Of a DNA stretch of 64,000 nucleotides, positions 1 to 8,006 are shown piece by piece. Source of the DNA: Arthrobacter livingstonensis. Lineage in GTDB: Bacteria > Actinomycetota > Actinomycetes > Actinomycetales > Micrococcaceae. A program made the position numbers and the translations under genes. Under the pieces are notes generated by a model. The model did not search any database. It worked only from the letters and a program-made list of their open reading frames with translations, and had not been told where the DNA came from. How positions within the stretch are numbered: the first letter of the stretch is position 1; the number at the start of each line of letters is the position of its first letter. Where the stretch lies: positions 1 to 64,000 of the forward strand of contig NZ_QJVD01000008.1 of NCBI RefSeq assembly GCF_003219815.1. The letters are read 5' to 3'.

Positions 1-780
1 CGGCCCCCACGCAGGACCTCCCGGAGGGGGAGGGGAAAGTCCGATGCCATTGATGCGGTGGCAGCAGCGCAGTCCGTCCTTGGTATCGAGGTCGCTTCCC
101 TGCTCGAGCCCCGCGCCGATGGGGAGAGGAACGCCCTGCGGATACTGCTGGATGCCCGCCGGCTCATGGATCGCCAACGCACAGCTGACCGGCTGGCACT
201 GACAGCGATTATCCGCACTACCGCGCTGGGTGTTGATGGCCGCCAGGCACTAACAGATGCCCAAATCCGTGCCATCGCTGCATGGCGGACACGCTCCCGG
301 GACGATAGGGCCGACAAGGTCGCGCGGGAGGAAGCACGCCGGCTGGCCAGAGCAGTCCTTGCCTTTGCCACCGAGCTGGAAACTAACAGGACCCACATAT
401 CTGACATCGTCCAGGACATGGCGCCGGGCTTGATGGACTTGCCGGGGCTGGGCCCGGTCAGTTCAGCTGTCGTGCTCGTCGCCTACTCCCACCACGGAAG
501 GATCCATTCCGAGGCAGCCTTCGCGGCCATCGCCGGAGTCAACCCCATCCCCGCCTCTTCGGGCAACACCATCCGGCACCGCCTCAACCGCCAAGGCGAT
601 CGGCAACTGAACAAGGCACTGCACACGATCGCCCGGACGCGTATGCAGTTCGACGCCGCAACGAAGGAATACGTTCAAAGGCGCACCGCTGAAGGTAAGA
701 CCCTCAGAGAGATCCGTCGGTGCCTCAAGCGATCTATTGCCCGGCAACTATTCAGGAAATTACAAACGCTTATGGCTTGA
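1..780 (+). CDS. IS110-family transposase, 5' end outside window
   Basis: The frame is open from base 1, so the gene begins before the window and only the C-terminal part is present. It starts in the linker after the N-terminal DEDD (RuvC-like) domain: GKSDAIDA at about bases 34-57 is the typical end of that domain and carries its last conserved Asp. The C-terminal Transposase_20 domain follows, with DLPGLGPVSSAVVL, an AAIAGVNP segment, SGNTIRHRLNRQGDRQLNKALH and a basic tail. IS110 enzymes move by a circular intermediate and lack classical long inverted repeats, and none is visible here. The element abuts a truncated DUF4192 gene and probably disrupted it. Family assignment is firm; whether the copy is intact cannot be judged. 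Confidence 0.88.
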   Translation, partial: RPPRRTSRRGRGKSDAIDAVAAAQSVLGIEVASLLEPRADGERNALRILLDARRLMDRQRTADRLALTAIIRTTALGVDGRQALTDAQIRAIAAWRTRSRDDRADKVAREEARRLARAVLAFATELETNRTHISDIVQDMAPGLMDLPGLGPVSSAVVLVAYSHHGRIHSEAAFAAIAGVNPIPASSGNTIRHRLNRQGDRQLNKALHTIARTRMQFDAATKEYVQRRTAEGKTLREIRRCLKRSIARQLFRKLQTLMA

Positions 781-790
781 CTCGAAGCAT
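1..790 (+). mobile_element. IS110-type insertion sequence, right part
   Basis: This is the DNA carrying the transposase above. The right boundary is not marked by an inverted repeat. It must lie between the transposase stop (780) and the first clearly DUF4192-like codons (about 845). The end given here is nominal. Confidence 0.5.
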
Positions 791-844
791 AGAAGGGTCA
801 GGGGAAGCACGGTAGGGGGCAGCCCGCGGGAGCTTATTCCCGTG

Positions 845-1588
845 ATGACGGCCGTCCAGGATCCAGGACGGGCTTCCAAGGTGGTGCAGGCTGCGGAATC
901 GTTCCTGGCCAGGCTGGGGGAGCACGGGACTGCGGAAAATCAGCTCTGCGTGACGCTGGGGGCGTGGGAACGCGCACTGGCCCACTGGCCCGAACACCCC
1001 GACACGCCAATGTGCGGGTACCTGGTGGCCAGCCTGTGCAACACGCCCGTGCGCGACGCCGTCCTGGTGTCCCTGGCCACCACCCCCGAAATGTCGTTGG
1101 CAGGCATGGTGGGCACGGGCTACCTGCAGCCGGACACCCTGGCGCCCGCGGTTCCCCCGAACTGGTACGGGGGCAGCCAGGCCGCAGGCTACGACATCGA
1201 GGTCCTCGACGAGTCCGACGACGCCATCGCTGCGGCGGCGGAGCTCTTCGGCGACGTCCTGCTCGGCGGCAGCGCCGGGGACGGCCGGCCTTCGCGGGCG
1301 CCGAACTGGACCCGGATGGACCTGGCCGAGGAACTTCTGTTGTTCCTGACCGGCTCCGTGGATGGGCCGGGGAAGGCGCCCCTGCTTTGCATGTTGGGCT
1401 GGGTCCAGTGGTGCCGCGGACGGGGAACATGGGCAGGAATGTATTTCCAGGCCTCCCAGGAATTTATTCCCGGTTACAAGCTGGCCAACCTGCTGGAGCG
1501 GCTTCTGGATGTGGGTTACATCGCGGCGTGGGCCAAGGACCATGAGACCGCCTGGCCCGGCCAGCGGCGGCAGGGAGAAGCGGCCTGA
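845..1588 (+). CDS. DUF4192 protein, N-terminal half missing
   Basis: About 247 residues match the middle and end of actinobacterial DUF4192 proteins. The C-terminal block resembling PLLCMLGWVQWCRGRGTWAG, followed by a Leu-rich LANLLERLLDVG segment, is the family's most recognisable part. Family members usually run well over 300 residues; the N-terminal part is absent, and the reading frame runs back (to 737) into the end of the IS110 transposase gene. The ATG at 845 is preceded by an in-frame GTG at 842 and has no convincing ribosome-binding site. The most likely reading is a gene truncated by the IS, hence a probable pseudogene. No biochemical function is known for the family. It lies directly upstream of sigA. 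Confidence 0.6.
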   Translation: MTAVQDPGRASKVVQAAESFLARLGEHGTAENQLCVTLGAWERALAHWPEHPDTPMCGYLVASLCNTPVRDAVLVSLATTPEMSLAGMVGTGYLQPDTLAPAVPPNWYGGSQAAGYDIEVLDESDDAIAAAAELFGDVLLGGSAGDGRPSRAPNWTRMDLAEELLLFLTGSVDGPGKAPLLCMLGWVQWCRGRGTWAGMYFQASQEFIPGYKLANLLERLLDVGYIAAWAKDHETAWPGQRRQGEAA

Positions 1589-1845
1589 AATGCGTTGGAC
1601 GGCGGCGAAAACATGAGACAATAAGAGCCGAGACCCGGTTGGGTCCGTGTTTTGCGCGGCACTTCGTGTTGGTGGCTTCATGGAATACACCTTGTGCGTA
1701 ACGGCGGGAACAATGCCGCTGCGTGGGGAGTTATACATGCAGACCCTCCAAGCGGACGTGATGCGTGAATGCAACACGGACTTGACAGGGTCATAGTGGT
1801 GTTGCCCGAAGGTGACTCCACAGACCGCCGCAAGAAAGGTTTTCT

Positions 1846-3099
1846 GTGTCTGCTACTTCCAAGAGCAAAGACTCCACAACAATCGAACTTAGAGATACCG
1901 CCGTCGCGCCGCTGACGCCGGCCCAGAAGCGGGCCTCTACCATCGCCGCCAAGAAGGCTGCCGCAGCCGGCGACGGCGCACCCGCAAAGGCGGCACCGAA
2001 GGCCCCCTCGGCCCGCCGAGCCAAGGCGGCCGCCCACGAGGAGCCGACGGAAGCCACAGCCGAAGATGACGATCCGGAAGCAGGCGCAGAGAAGCCTGAA
2101 AAGCCGGTGGCCACCGGCTCGGGCTTTGTGTACTCGGACTCCGACGACGACGACGCTCCCGTCCAGCAGGTCATGTCGGCCGGCGCCACGGCAGACCCCG
2201 TCAAGGACTACCTGAAGCAGATTGGCAAGGTCGCGCTGCTCAATGCCGCGCAGGAGGTGGACCTGGCCCTGCGCATCGAGGCTGGACTGTTTGCCAACGA
2301 GAAGCTTAATTCACCCGACGCCGAGAAGATGGACGTCCAGCTCAAGCGCGACTTGCAGCGCATTGTGCACGACGGCAAACGGGCCAAGAACCACCTGCTG
2401 GAAGCGAACCTGCGCCTCGTCGTCTCCCTGGCCAAGCGCTACACCGGCCGCGGCATGCTGTTCCTGGACCTGATCCAGGAAGGCAACCTGGGCCTGATTC
2501 GCGCCGTCGAGAAGTTCGACTACACCAAGGGTTTCAAGTTCTCCACCTATGCCACCTGGTGGATCCGCCAGGCCATTACCCGCGCCATGGCCGATCAGGC
2601 CCGCACCATCCGCATCCCCGTACACATGGTGGAAGTCATCAACAAGCTGGCCCGCGTTCAGCGGCAGATGCTTCAGGACCTGGGCCGCGAACCCACGCCG
2701 GAAGAGCTGGCCAAGGAACTGGACATGACGCCGGAAAAGGTTGTCGAGGTCCAAAAGTACGGCCGCGAGCCCATCTCGCTGCACACCCCGCTGGGTGAAG
2801 ACGGCGACTCCGAGTTCGGGGACCTCATTGAAGACTCCGAAGCCGTGGTCCCCGCCGATGCCGTCTCCTTCACGCTCCTGCAGGAACAGCTGCATTCCGT
2901 GCTGGACACCCTGTCCGAGCGTGAGGCCGGCGTGGTGGCCATGAGGTTTGGCCTGACCGACGGCCAGCCGAAGACTTTAGATGAAATCGGCAAGGTTTAT
3001 GGGGTCACCCGTGAGCGCATCCGCCAGATTGAGTCCAAGACCATGTCGAAGTTGCGGCACCCGTCGCGCTCACAGGTTTTGCGCGACTACTTGGACTGA
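1846..3099 (+). CDS. sigA: principal RNA polymerase sigma factor (SigA/HrdB/RpoD type)
   Basis: This is the housekeeping sigma-70 factor that directs core RNA polymerase to -10/-35 promoters. The 417 residues hold a poorly conserved Ala/Lys-rich then acidic N-terminus (1-115). Region 1.2 follows at about 117-150 ([11 protein letters not shown]), then region 2 at about 184-255 with [16 protein letters not shown] and the core-binding/-10 helix [13 protein letters not shown], then region 3. Region 4 ends in the helix-turn-helix [20 protein letters not shown]. The start is GTG 1846 with AGAAAGG about 7 nt upstream. A strong hairpin plus T-run follows the stop. Length and all four conserved regions argue for the primary sigma factor rather than an alternative one. 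Confidence 0.96.
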   Translation: MSATSKSKDSTTIELRDTAVAPLTPAQKRASTIAAKKAAAAGDGAPAKAAPKAPSARRAKAAAHEEPTEATAEDDDPEAGAEKPEKPVATGSGFVYSDSDDDDAPVQQVMSAGATADPVKDYLKQIGKVALLNAAQEVDLALRIEAGLFANEKLNSPDAEKMDVQLKRDLQRIVHDGKRAKNHLLEANLRLVVSLAKRYTGRGMLFLDLIQEGNLGLIRAVEKFDYTKGFKFSTYATWWIRQAITRAMADQARTIRIPVHMVEVINKLARVQRQMLQDLGREPTPEELAKELDMTPEKVVEVQKYGREPISLHTPLGEDGDSEFGDLIEDSEAVVPADAVSFTLLQEQLHSVLDTLSEREAGVVAMRFGLTDGQPKTLDEIGKVYGVTRERIRQIESKTMSKLRHPSRSQVLRDYLD

Positions 3100-3113
3100 G
3101 CCCCACTCGAAGC

Positions 3114-3173
3114 TGACCCGCAGCGGGTGCTGAAATCCTGACATTTTCAGCACTCGTTGCGGGTCACTTTTTT
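3114..3173. terminator. bidirectional terminator between sigA and the LuxR-type gene
   Basis: A long imperfect stem pairs TGACCCGCAGCGGGTGCTGA with its near complement at 3144-3166, around a short loop. It is followed on the + strand by CTTTTTTG. On the minus strand the stop codon of the neighbouring gene (3164-3166) lies inside the stem. It separates two convergent genes. Confidence 0.85.
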
Positions 3174-3550
3174 GTGAGGGGACGGGCGGCCACCCCGGTC
3201 CGGCTCGACACGCCAAGCTTGCGCATGATGGCGGAGACATGGACGCTGGCCGTCTTGGCACTGATGAACAGCCGCCCGCCTATTAGACGGTTGGTCAGCC
3301 CGCCGGCAACCAGGGCAAGCACCTGGCGTTCCCTGACCGTCAGTTCGTCGGTGTTGGGGCGCTGTCCCGGGCCGGCCAGTGCCAGCCCCGACTGCGTGGC
3401 AAAGTCGCGGCCCAACCGGGCCACCAGAGAGGCACCCAGTCCTTGTGCACCGGCGACTGCGGTGCCGAGCGCGGCGGCGTTCCGTTCCAGCGCCGCCGCG
3501 AGTTCGCGTTCGTTTTGCCGTGCCACGAGTAAAGCCATGAAGTCGTTCAT
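3164..3550 (-). CDS. small LuxR-type (GerE helix-turn-helix) transcriptional regulator
   Basis: A 128-residue protein with an N-terminal helical, Ala-rich part (1-60) and a C-terminal GerE/LuxR DNA-binding domain. The domain holds LTVRERQVLALVAGGLTNRL, then an ISAKTASVHVSAIMRKLGV recognition helix region. There is no receiver or ligand-binding domain, so it is not a classical response regulator. The ATG at 3550 is preferred over an upstream in-frame codon (3592) because AAAGGGA lies 8 nt before it. It is transcribed towards sigA and shares its terminator. The target genes are unknown. The family assignment rests on the HTH alone. Confidence 0.82.
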   Translation of the reverse strand: MNDFMALLVARQNERELAAALERNAAALGTAVAGAQGLGASLVARLGRDFATQSGLALAGPGQRPNTDELTVRERQVLALVAGGLTNRLIGGRLFISAKTASVHVSAIMRKLGVSSRTGVAARPLTKK

Positions 3551-3743
3551 CGCCGTTCCCTTTACGTGAAGGTCTTTGTCTGATGACTCCATCCTTCGCC
3601 GACCGGCCCGCAGGAACGTCGGGCAGTTGCCATATTTGTGGTGCCGGAACGGGCGCGCCAGGCACCTAAGGCACCTTAGGCCGAGGCGGGGGCAAGGTGC
3701 GGGGCAAGCGGGGCCGGGACCGGCGTCGTGCTTTCCATGGGCA

Positions 3744-3780
3744 TAAAAATGAGGGCCCCGAAATGATCGGGACCCTCATG
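3744..3780 (-). terminator. rho-independent terminator of the DUF7455 gene
   Basis: Read on the minus strand, the stem ATGAGGGTCCCGA pairs with TCGGGGCCCTCAT around a short loop and is followed by a T-run (AAAAAT on the + strand at about 3744-3750). It lies 18 bp beyond the stop codon at 3798. Confidence 0.85.
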
Positions 3781-3797
3781 ACAAACGTTCGTACATG

Positions 3798-4022
3798 TTA
3801 GTCGACGGAAACGGTGGCCTTCTCGTTGAGGCGGCTGGTCTCGTCCTGCCACTGGGAGGACATCGGCTTCAACGTCGCTTCCACGGAGCGGGCGTGGTGC
3901 CCGCAAAAGAGCAGTTCGCCCCCGGAGGATTCCAGCACCACCCGTACATAAGCTTGTGCGCCACAACGGTCGCAACGGTCCATCGTATTCAGCTCTCGGC
4001 TGGCAATGGCGGTGGTAGTCAT
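3798..4022 (-). CDS. DUF7455 small zinc-finger-like protein
   Basis: A 74-residue protein with a CxxC pair (Cys17, Cys20 in DRCDRCGAQAYV) and a second C-G-H-H group (Cys40-His43 in LLFCGHHARS), which would make one zinc site. This is the DUF7455 pattern of actinobacteria, whose members commonly lie near sigA and topoisomerase genes. Start choice: GGAGG lies 5 nt before the ATG at 4022, while the ATG at 4025 and the longer frame starting at 4058 are poorly spaced. It has its own terminator. No function has been established; the zinc site suggests nucleic-acid or protein binding. Confidence 0.82.
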   Translation of the reverse strand: MTTTAIASRELNTMDRCDRCGAQAYVRVVLESSGGELLFCGHHARSVEATLKPMSSQWQDETSRLNEKATVSVD

Positions 4023-4241
4023 CATGGCCTCCTTCATTAGTTCCTGTACTTCATACAACCACCTATCGGGCCGACTTCATGCCAGCCACGGTGCACTTTC
4101 GCTAACCGCGTAGCCTGGGCATGTGCGGCATGCCTGTCCGGGAAGGGGTCAATCACGCGTTAACCTTGAGTGGGCGCGCCTTCCCCCATACGGCGCACAT
4201 CCGCACCAGTTACAGTCACAGTCCCAAGGAGCACGCCAGCC

Positions 4242-6353
4242 GTGGCACGAATGAATTCCGATTACAGCGCCCGTCACCTCTCCGTGCTGGAGGGGCTGGA
4301 GGCCGTTCGGAAGCGCCCCGGCATGTACATCGGCTCCACCGACTCCCGCGGACTCATGCACTGCCTGTGGGAGATCATTGACAACTCCGTGGATGAGGCT
4401 CTGGCCGGGTACGGGCAGAACATTCTGGTCATCCTGCACAGGGACACTTCCGTTGAAGTGCACGACGACGGCCGCGGCATCCCCGTGGACGTGGAGCCCA
4501 AGACCGGGCTCACCGGCCTGGAAGTGGTGCTGACCAAGCTCCACGCCGGTGGCAAGTTCGGCGGCACCTCCTACGCGGCATCGGGTGGCCTCCACGGCGT
4601 CGGTGCCAGCGTGGTGAACGCCCTGTCCGCCCGCATGGACGCCCAAGTGGACCGCGGCGGCAAGACGTACCAGATGAGCTTTCGGCGCGGCGAACCGGGC
4701 CACTTCAAGGACACCGGCAAGGCACTGAGCCCCGATGTGGGCTTTGAACCGTTCACGGAGAAGTCCAGCCTGGATATTGTCGGCAGCACCAAGCGCGGCG
4801 TGACCGGTACCCGGATCCGGTATTGGGCAGACCGTCAGATCTTCACGGCGGACGCCAAGTTCTCCTACGAGGAACTCGTCTCCCGAGCCCGCCAGACCTC
4901 CTTTCTGGTCCCGGGGCTGAAAATCACGGTCCGCGACGACCGCCGCCTGCCCGGCACACCTGGCGAGTTTGCCTCCCATGAAGAAGTGTTCCACCACGAT
5001 GGCGGCCTCTCCGAGTTTGTGGACTTCCTGTCCATTGGCGGCTCAGTGACCGATATTTGGCGACTGCAGGGGCACGGCAGCTTCACCGAAACAGTGCCGG
5101 TGCTCAATGCCTCCGGCCACCTGGAGAGCACGGCCGTGGAGCGGGACTGTGAAGTGGACATTGCCCTGCGCTGGGGGGTGGGGTACGACACCACCATGCG
5201 CAGCTTTGTGAACATCATCGCCACGCCCAAGGGCGGACGCCACCAGGAAGGTTTTGAACAGGCGCTGCTGAAAACCTTCCGGAAGGTCGTTGAGGCCAAC
5301 GCCCGCAAGCTCAAGGCCGGTAATGACAAAATTGAAAAGGACGACGTCATGGCCGGGCTGACCGCCGTGCTGACCGTCCGCCTGGCCGAACCGCAGTTCG
5401 AGGGCCAGACGAAGGAAATCCTGGGTACCCCCGCCGTCAAGGCCATTGTGGCCAAGGTGGTGGAAAAGGAACTCAAGGCCAAGCTGGAATCCACGGCGCG
5501 CGGCGAGAAGATCCAGGCGGCCACCCTGCTGGAAAAAGTCGTTTCGGAAATGAAGTCGCGCATCTCGGCGCGGGTGCACAAGGAAACCCAGCGCCGCAAG
5601 AACGCACTGGAGACGTCATCGCTGCCCACAAAGCTGGCCGACTGCCGCAGCAACGACGTCAAGAAGAGCGAACTGTTCATCGTTGAGGGTGACAGCGCCC
5701 TGGGCACGGCCAAGCTGGCCCGGTCCTCGGACTTCCAGGCGCTGCTGCCGATCCGCGGCAAGATCCTCAACGTCCAAAAGGCGTCAGTGGGCGACATGCT
5801 GGCCAACGCCGAGTGCGCCGCTCTCATCCAGGTGGTGGGCGCCGGCTCCGGCCGCAGCTTCGACCTGGAAGCGGCCCGGTACGGCAAGGTGATCCTCATG
5901 ACGGATGCCGACGTTGACGGCGCCCACATCCGCACCCTGCTGCTGACGCTGTTCTTCCGGTACATGCGTCCCATGATCGACGCCGGAAACGTGTACGCGG
6001 CCGTCCCGCCCCTGCACCGGGTGGAAATCATCCATGCCGGCTCCAAGGCCAATGAGATGGTCTACACCTATTCGGAAAAGGAACTGCACGCGCTGCTGGC
6101 CAAGCTGGAAAAGTCGGGCAAAAGCTACAAGAAGCCGATCCAGCGCTACAAGGGCCTGGGCGAGATGGATGCCGAACAGCTGGCGGAAACCACCATGGAC
6201 CCCCGCCACCGCATGCTGCGTCGGGTGACCAGCGCCGACGCCGACCGCGCCGAGCACACCTTCGAGCTGCTCATGGGGGCCGAGGTGGCCCCGCGCAAGG
6301 AGTTCATTGTGGCCGGCAGCGAACACCTGGACGCGGACCGCATCGACGCCTAG
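4242..6353 (+). CDS. parE: DNA topoisomerase IV subunit B (ParE/GyrB family)
   Basis: This is the ATPase subunit of a type IIA topoisomerase, partner of the subunit A gene 10 kb downstream. The N-terminal GHKL ATPase domain shows EIIDNSVDEALAG, DDGRGIPVD and GGLHGVGASVVNALS. A transducer domain follows, then the TOPRIM domain with EGDSALG, ILMTDADVDGAHIRTLLL and the C-terminal QRYKGLGEMD. The EGDSALG motif, in place of the EGDSAGG usual in GyrB, fits the actinobacterial ParE-like branch. GTG 4242 is chosen because AAGGA lies about 11 nt upstream; an in-frame ATG follows at 4251. Length is about 703 residues. A gyrB/gyrA pair is expected elsewhere in the genome, so parE is preferred over gyrB. 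Confidence 0.9.
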   Translation: MARMNSDYSARHLSVLEGLEAVRKRPGMYIGSTDSRGLMHCLWEIIDNSVDEALAGYGQNILVILHRDTSVEVHDDGRGIPVDVEPKTGLTGLEVVLTKLHAGGKFGGTSYAASGGLHGVGASVVNALSARMDAQVDRGGKTYQMSFRRGEPGHFKDTGKALSPDVGFEPFTEKSSLDIVGSTKRGVTGTRIRYWADRQIFTADAKFSYEELVSRARQTSFLVPGLKITVRDDRRLPGTPGEFASHEEVFHHDGGLSEFVDFLSIGGSVTDIWRLQGHGSFTETVPVLNASGHLESTAVERDCEVDIALRWGVGYDTTMRSFVNIIATPKGGRHQEGFEQALLKTFRKVVEANARKLKAGNDKIEKDDVMAGLTAVLTVRLAEPQFEGQTKEILGTPAVKAIVAKVVEKELKAKLESTARGEKIQAATLLEKVVSEMKSRISARVHKETQRRKNALETSSLPTKLADCRSNDVKKSELFIVEGDSALGTAKLARSSDFQALLPIRGKILNVQKASVGDMLANAECAALIQVVGAGSGRSFDLEAARYGKVILMTDADVDGAHIRTLLLTLFFRYMRPMIDAGNVYAAVPPLHRVEIIHAGSKANEMVYTYSEKELHALLAKLEKSGKSYKKPIQRYKGLGEMDAEQLAETTMDPRHRMLRRVTSADADRAEHTFELLMGAEVAPRKEFIVAGSEHLDADRIDA

Positions 6354-6363
6354 CGCCATACAA

Positions 6364-6452
6364 ACGCTCTCTCACTTTCGGTGCCAAATTCAGAAACGCT
6401 CCCTCACGTGCTGAGGGAGCGTCGGAGGAAAGTGCCCCGAAGCTGAGAGCGT
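6364..6452. terminator. nested inverted repeats between convergent parE and M56 peptidase genes
   Basis: The inner stem ACGCTCCCTCA (6396-6406) pairs perfectly with 6412-6422 around a 5-nt loop. An outer arm at 6364-6381 (ACGCTCTC...TTTCGG) pairs imperfectly with 6437-6452. No T-run follows on either strand. The position between two convergent genes argues for transcript-end function. Confidence 0.55.
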
Positions 6453-6461
6453 CGGAGCCGG

Positions 6462-7412
6462 TCAGGCGAAGATGCCCGGCACCAGCAGCAGCGCCGTCGG
6501 TGCGGCCAGCAGCAGCACCGCGGCGGCAATCACCACCGCCTGCGGACCGGGGCCCAGCGCCGGGGCCGGGGCGAGCAGCCTGCCCAGCCGGGCCGACGTC
6601 GTTGCCGGCGTGTCAATCTGCTCAGCTCCGCCGCCCACCAGAGACGCGGCGGGCAGCCGAGCCGGGCCGCTGGCCACCAGCGCGATGGCCGTGACCAGGG
6701 TGGACTTGCCCACGGAACGCAGGGCGACGTCGTCGGCCATGATCTCGATCAGGGAGGAGACTGCGCGCTGGGCCAGCTTCGAGGTGGGCAGCCAGGGCAG
6801 CGCCGACCGCCAGGCCGCAAAGGCCCACAACAGCAGGTGGTGGCGCTGCGCCAGGTGCGTCTGCTCGTGGAGGAGCACACCGCGCAGTTCCTCAGGGGAG
6901 AGGAGCGTCATGAGACCGTCGGAGAGCACCGTCACCGAGCGCGAGCCGCCGGGGAGGCAGTAGGCGACGGGGGCCTCGTGGTTGATGACCAGCGTGTCGG
7001 GGCGGTCGCTGGAGGGGGAGCTGAGCAGGTTCAGCAGGTCCCGGTGGCGGTTGCGCTGGCGGTTGATGCGGAAGTAGCTCAGCCACAGGGTAAACACCAG
7101 GTGTGCGGACAGCAGTGCGGCGGCGCTCAGGGCGAAGGCATGGACCAGGCCCAGCGTGTCCAGCGACTCCCGGCCGGTGACCACCCGCAGCAGCCCGTGC
7201 AGCCCGGATGCCAGGCTGTCGCCCAGCGGCACCAGGCCGTAGCAGAGCATGGCACCAATCATGGACAACCCGCCGGCCAGTGCTATCGACTGCCAGAGAA
7301 CCATGGCGGCAAACGGTGCCCGCGCCGGCCATTTGGCGCGCGACAAGATAACGGGCACCGGCCACGCCAATGCGATGGCCAGGCCGGCAAGGATCCACGA
7401 GGTCCAGAACAT
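6462..7412 (-). CDS. M56-family membrane zinc metallopeptidase (BlaR1-like protease)
   Basis: This 316-residue integral membrane protease is paired with the BlaI-type repressor upstream. Hydrophobic segments lie near residues 1-22, 35-62, 90-113 and at the C-terminus. The zinc-binding HExxH motif is HEQTH at 182-186 (GVLLHEQTHLAQRHH), and EIMADD at about 223-228 supplies the expected third ligand. No penicillin-binding sensor domain follows the last membrane helix, so unlike BlaR1 it is a bare protease module. In BlaR/MecR systems the M56 protease inactivates the repressor. The same role here, towards the BlaI-type gene 67 bp upstream, is an inference from adjacency. Confidence 0.85.
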   Translation of the reverse strand: MFWTSWILAGLAIALAWPVPVILSRAKWPARAPFAAMVLWQSIALAGGLSMIGAMLCYGLVPLGDSLASGLHGLLRVVTGRESLDTLGLVHAFALSAAALLSAHLVFTLWLSYFRINRQRNRHRDLLNLLSSPSSDRPDTLVINHEAPVAYCLPGGSRSVTVLSDGLMTLLSPEELRGVLLHEQTHLAQRHHLLLWAFAAWRSALPWLPTSKLAQRAVSSLIEIMADDVALRSVGKSTLVTAIALVASGPARLPAASLVGGGAEQIDTPATTSARLGRLLAPAPALGPGPQAVVIAAAVLLLAAPTALLLVPGIFA

Positions 7413-7479
7413 AGTCCCAATTTACCGCCCGCCGCCGGTCCGCTGGGTCACGGGGGCCGGAGGACGGCGGCGAAGCCTG

Positions 7480-7848
7480 TTAGTCGCGGCCCAGCAGCTT
7501 GCGCAGGGTTTCCGCCTCGCCGTCGCTGACGGTGCCGATGAAGCGCGCCAGTACGGCTTCGCGGTCCGGCGCGGAGCCCAAGACTTCGAGCATGAGCTCG
7601 GCCGTGTGGTCGGCGCGGCTCGTCACGGCACGGTAGCGGTGCGGGCGGACGGAGCGTTCCCGCTCCACCAGGCCCTTCTTCTCCAGCCGGGACAGCACCG
7701 TAAGGACTGTGGTGACCGCCAGCGGGCGCGAATCAGCTTCCGTCGTCCGCTGTGAGAGCAGGTCCCGCAGTGTGTTGGCGGTGATGGCTTCGGGGTGTTC
7801 CCACAAAAGATCCATCACGGCCCGTTCCAGGTCCCCAAGTGTCGCCAT
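7480..7848 (-). CDS. BlaI/MecI/CopY-family transcriptional repressor
   Basis: A 122-residue winged-helix protein with the family pattern: LGDLERAVMDLLWEHPEAIT at the N-terminus, the recognition region LAVTTVLTVLSRLEKKGLVE, then RYRAV and a C-terminal dimerisation helix. The start ATG at 7848 has AAGGA 6 nt upstream. It is followed by the M56 protease gene and diverges from cydA. The 155-bp intergenic region holds two inverted repeats of the TAC...GTA type used by this family. I infer that it represses the cyd operon and itself; the signal is unknown. Confidence 0.9.
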   Translation of the reverse strand: MATLGDLERAVMDLLWEHPEAITANTLRDLLSQRTTEADSRPLAVTTVLTVLSRLEKKGLVERERSVRPHRYRAVTSRADHTAELMLEVLGSAPDREAVLARFIGTVSDGEAETLRKLLGRD

Positions 7849-7920
7849 GCAAGATCCTTCTTTAACAAGTTGTTCGAAAAGTAGTATGTCAAGTTCTAAT
7901 GTACAGCTTTTGACAGCAAT

Positions 7921-7939
7921 GTTCTACACAGGGTAGAAC
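7921..7939. promoter_or_regulatory. putative BlaI-type operator 1
   Basis: A perfect inverted repeat, GTTCTAC-N5-GTAGAAC, lies in the divergent region between the repressor gene and cydA. BlaI/MecI/CopY proteins bind dyads containing TAC and GTA half-sites. It is centred near 7930, about 77 bp upstream of the cydA start. Confidence 0.7.
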
Positions 7940-7945
7940 TTGTAC

Positions 7946-7962
7946 TTCTACGGGTTGTAGAA
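7946..7962. promoter_or_regulatory. putative BlaI-type operator 2
   Basis: A second inverted repeat, TTCTAC-N5-GTAGAA, has the same architecture as the first, with centres 24 bp apart. A looser related sequence (AAGTTCTAATGTACA) lies near 7890-7905 on the repressor side and may be a third, degenerate site. Confidence 0.68.
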
Positions 7963-8006
7963 TTGGCTCCATCGGTGTGGCACAAGTCTTGAATTGAGGG
8001 AAGTTG

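Noticed and set aside
770-1777. Long minus-strand ORF opposite the DUF4192 remnant
   Set aside because: It is a shadow frame of GC-rich coding sequence without a family match or a start signal.
1782-1787. TTGACA as the -35 element of a sigA promoter
   Set aside because: No acceptable -10 hexamer lies 16-19 bp downstream; the sequence there is CCCGAA.
4242-6353. Annotation as gyrB
   Set aside because: The EGDSALG TOPRIM motif, the neighbourhood of sigA and the nearby parC-like gene without gyrA/recF/dnaN context favour topoisomerase IV subunit B.
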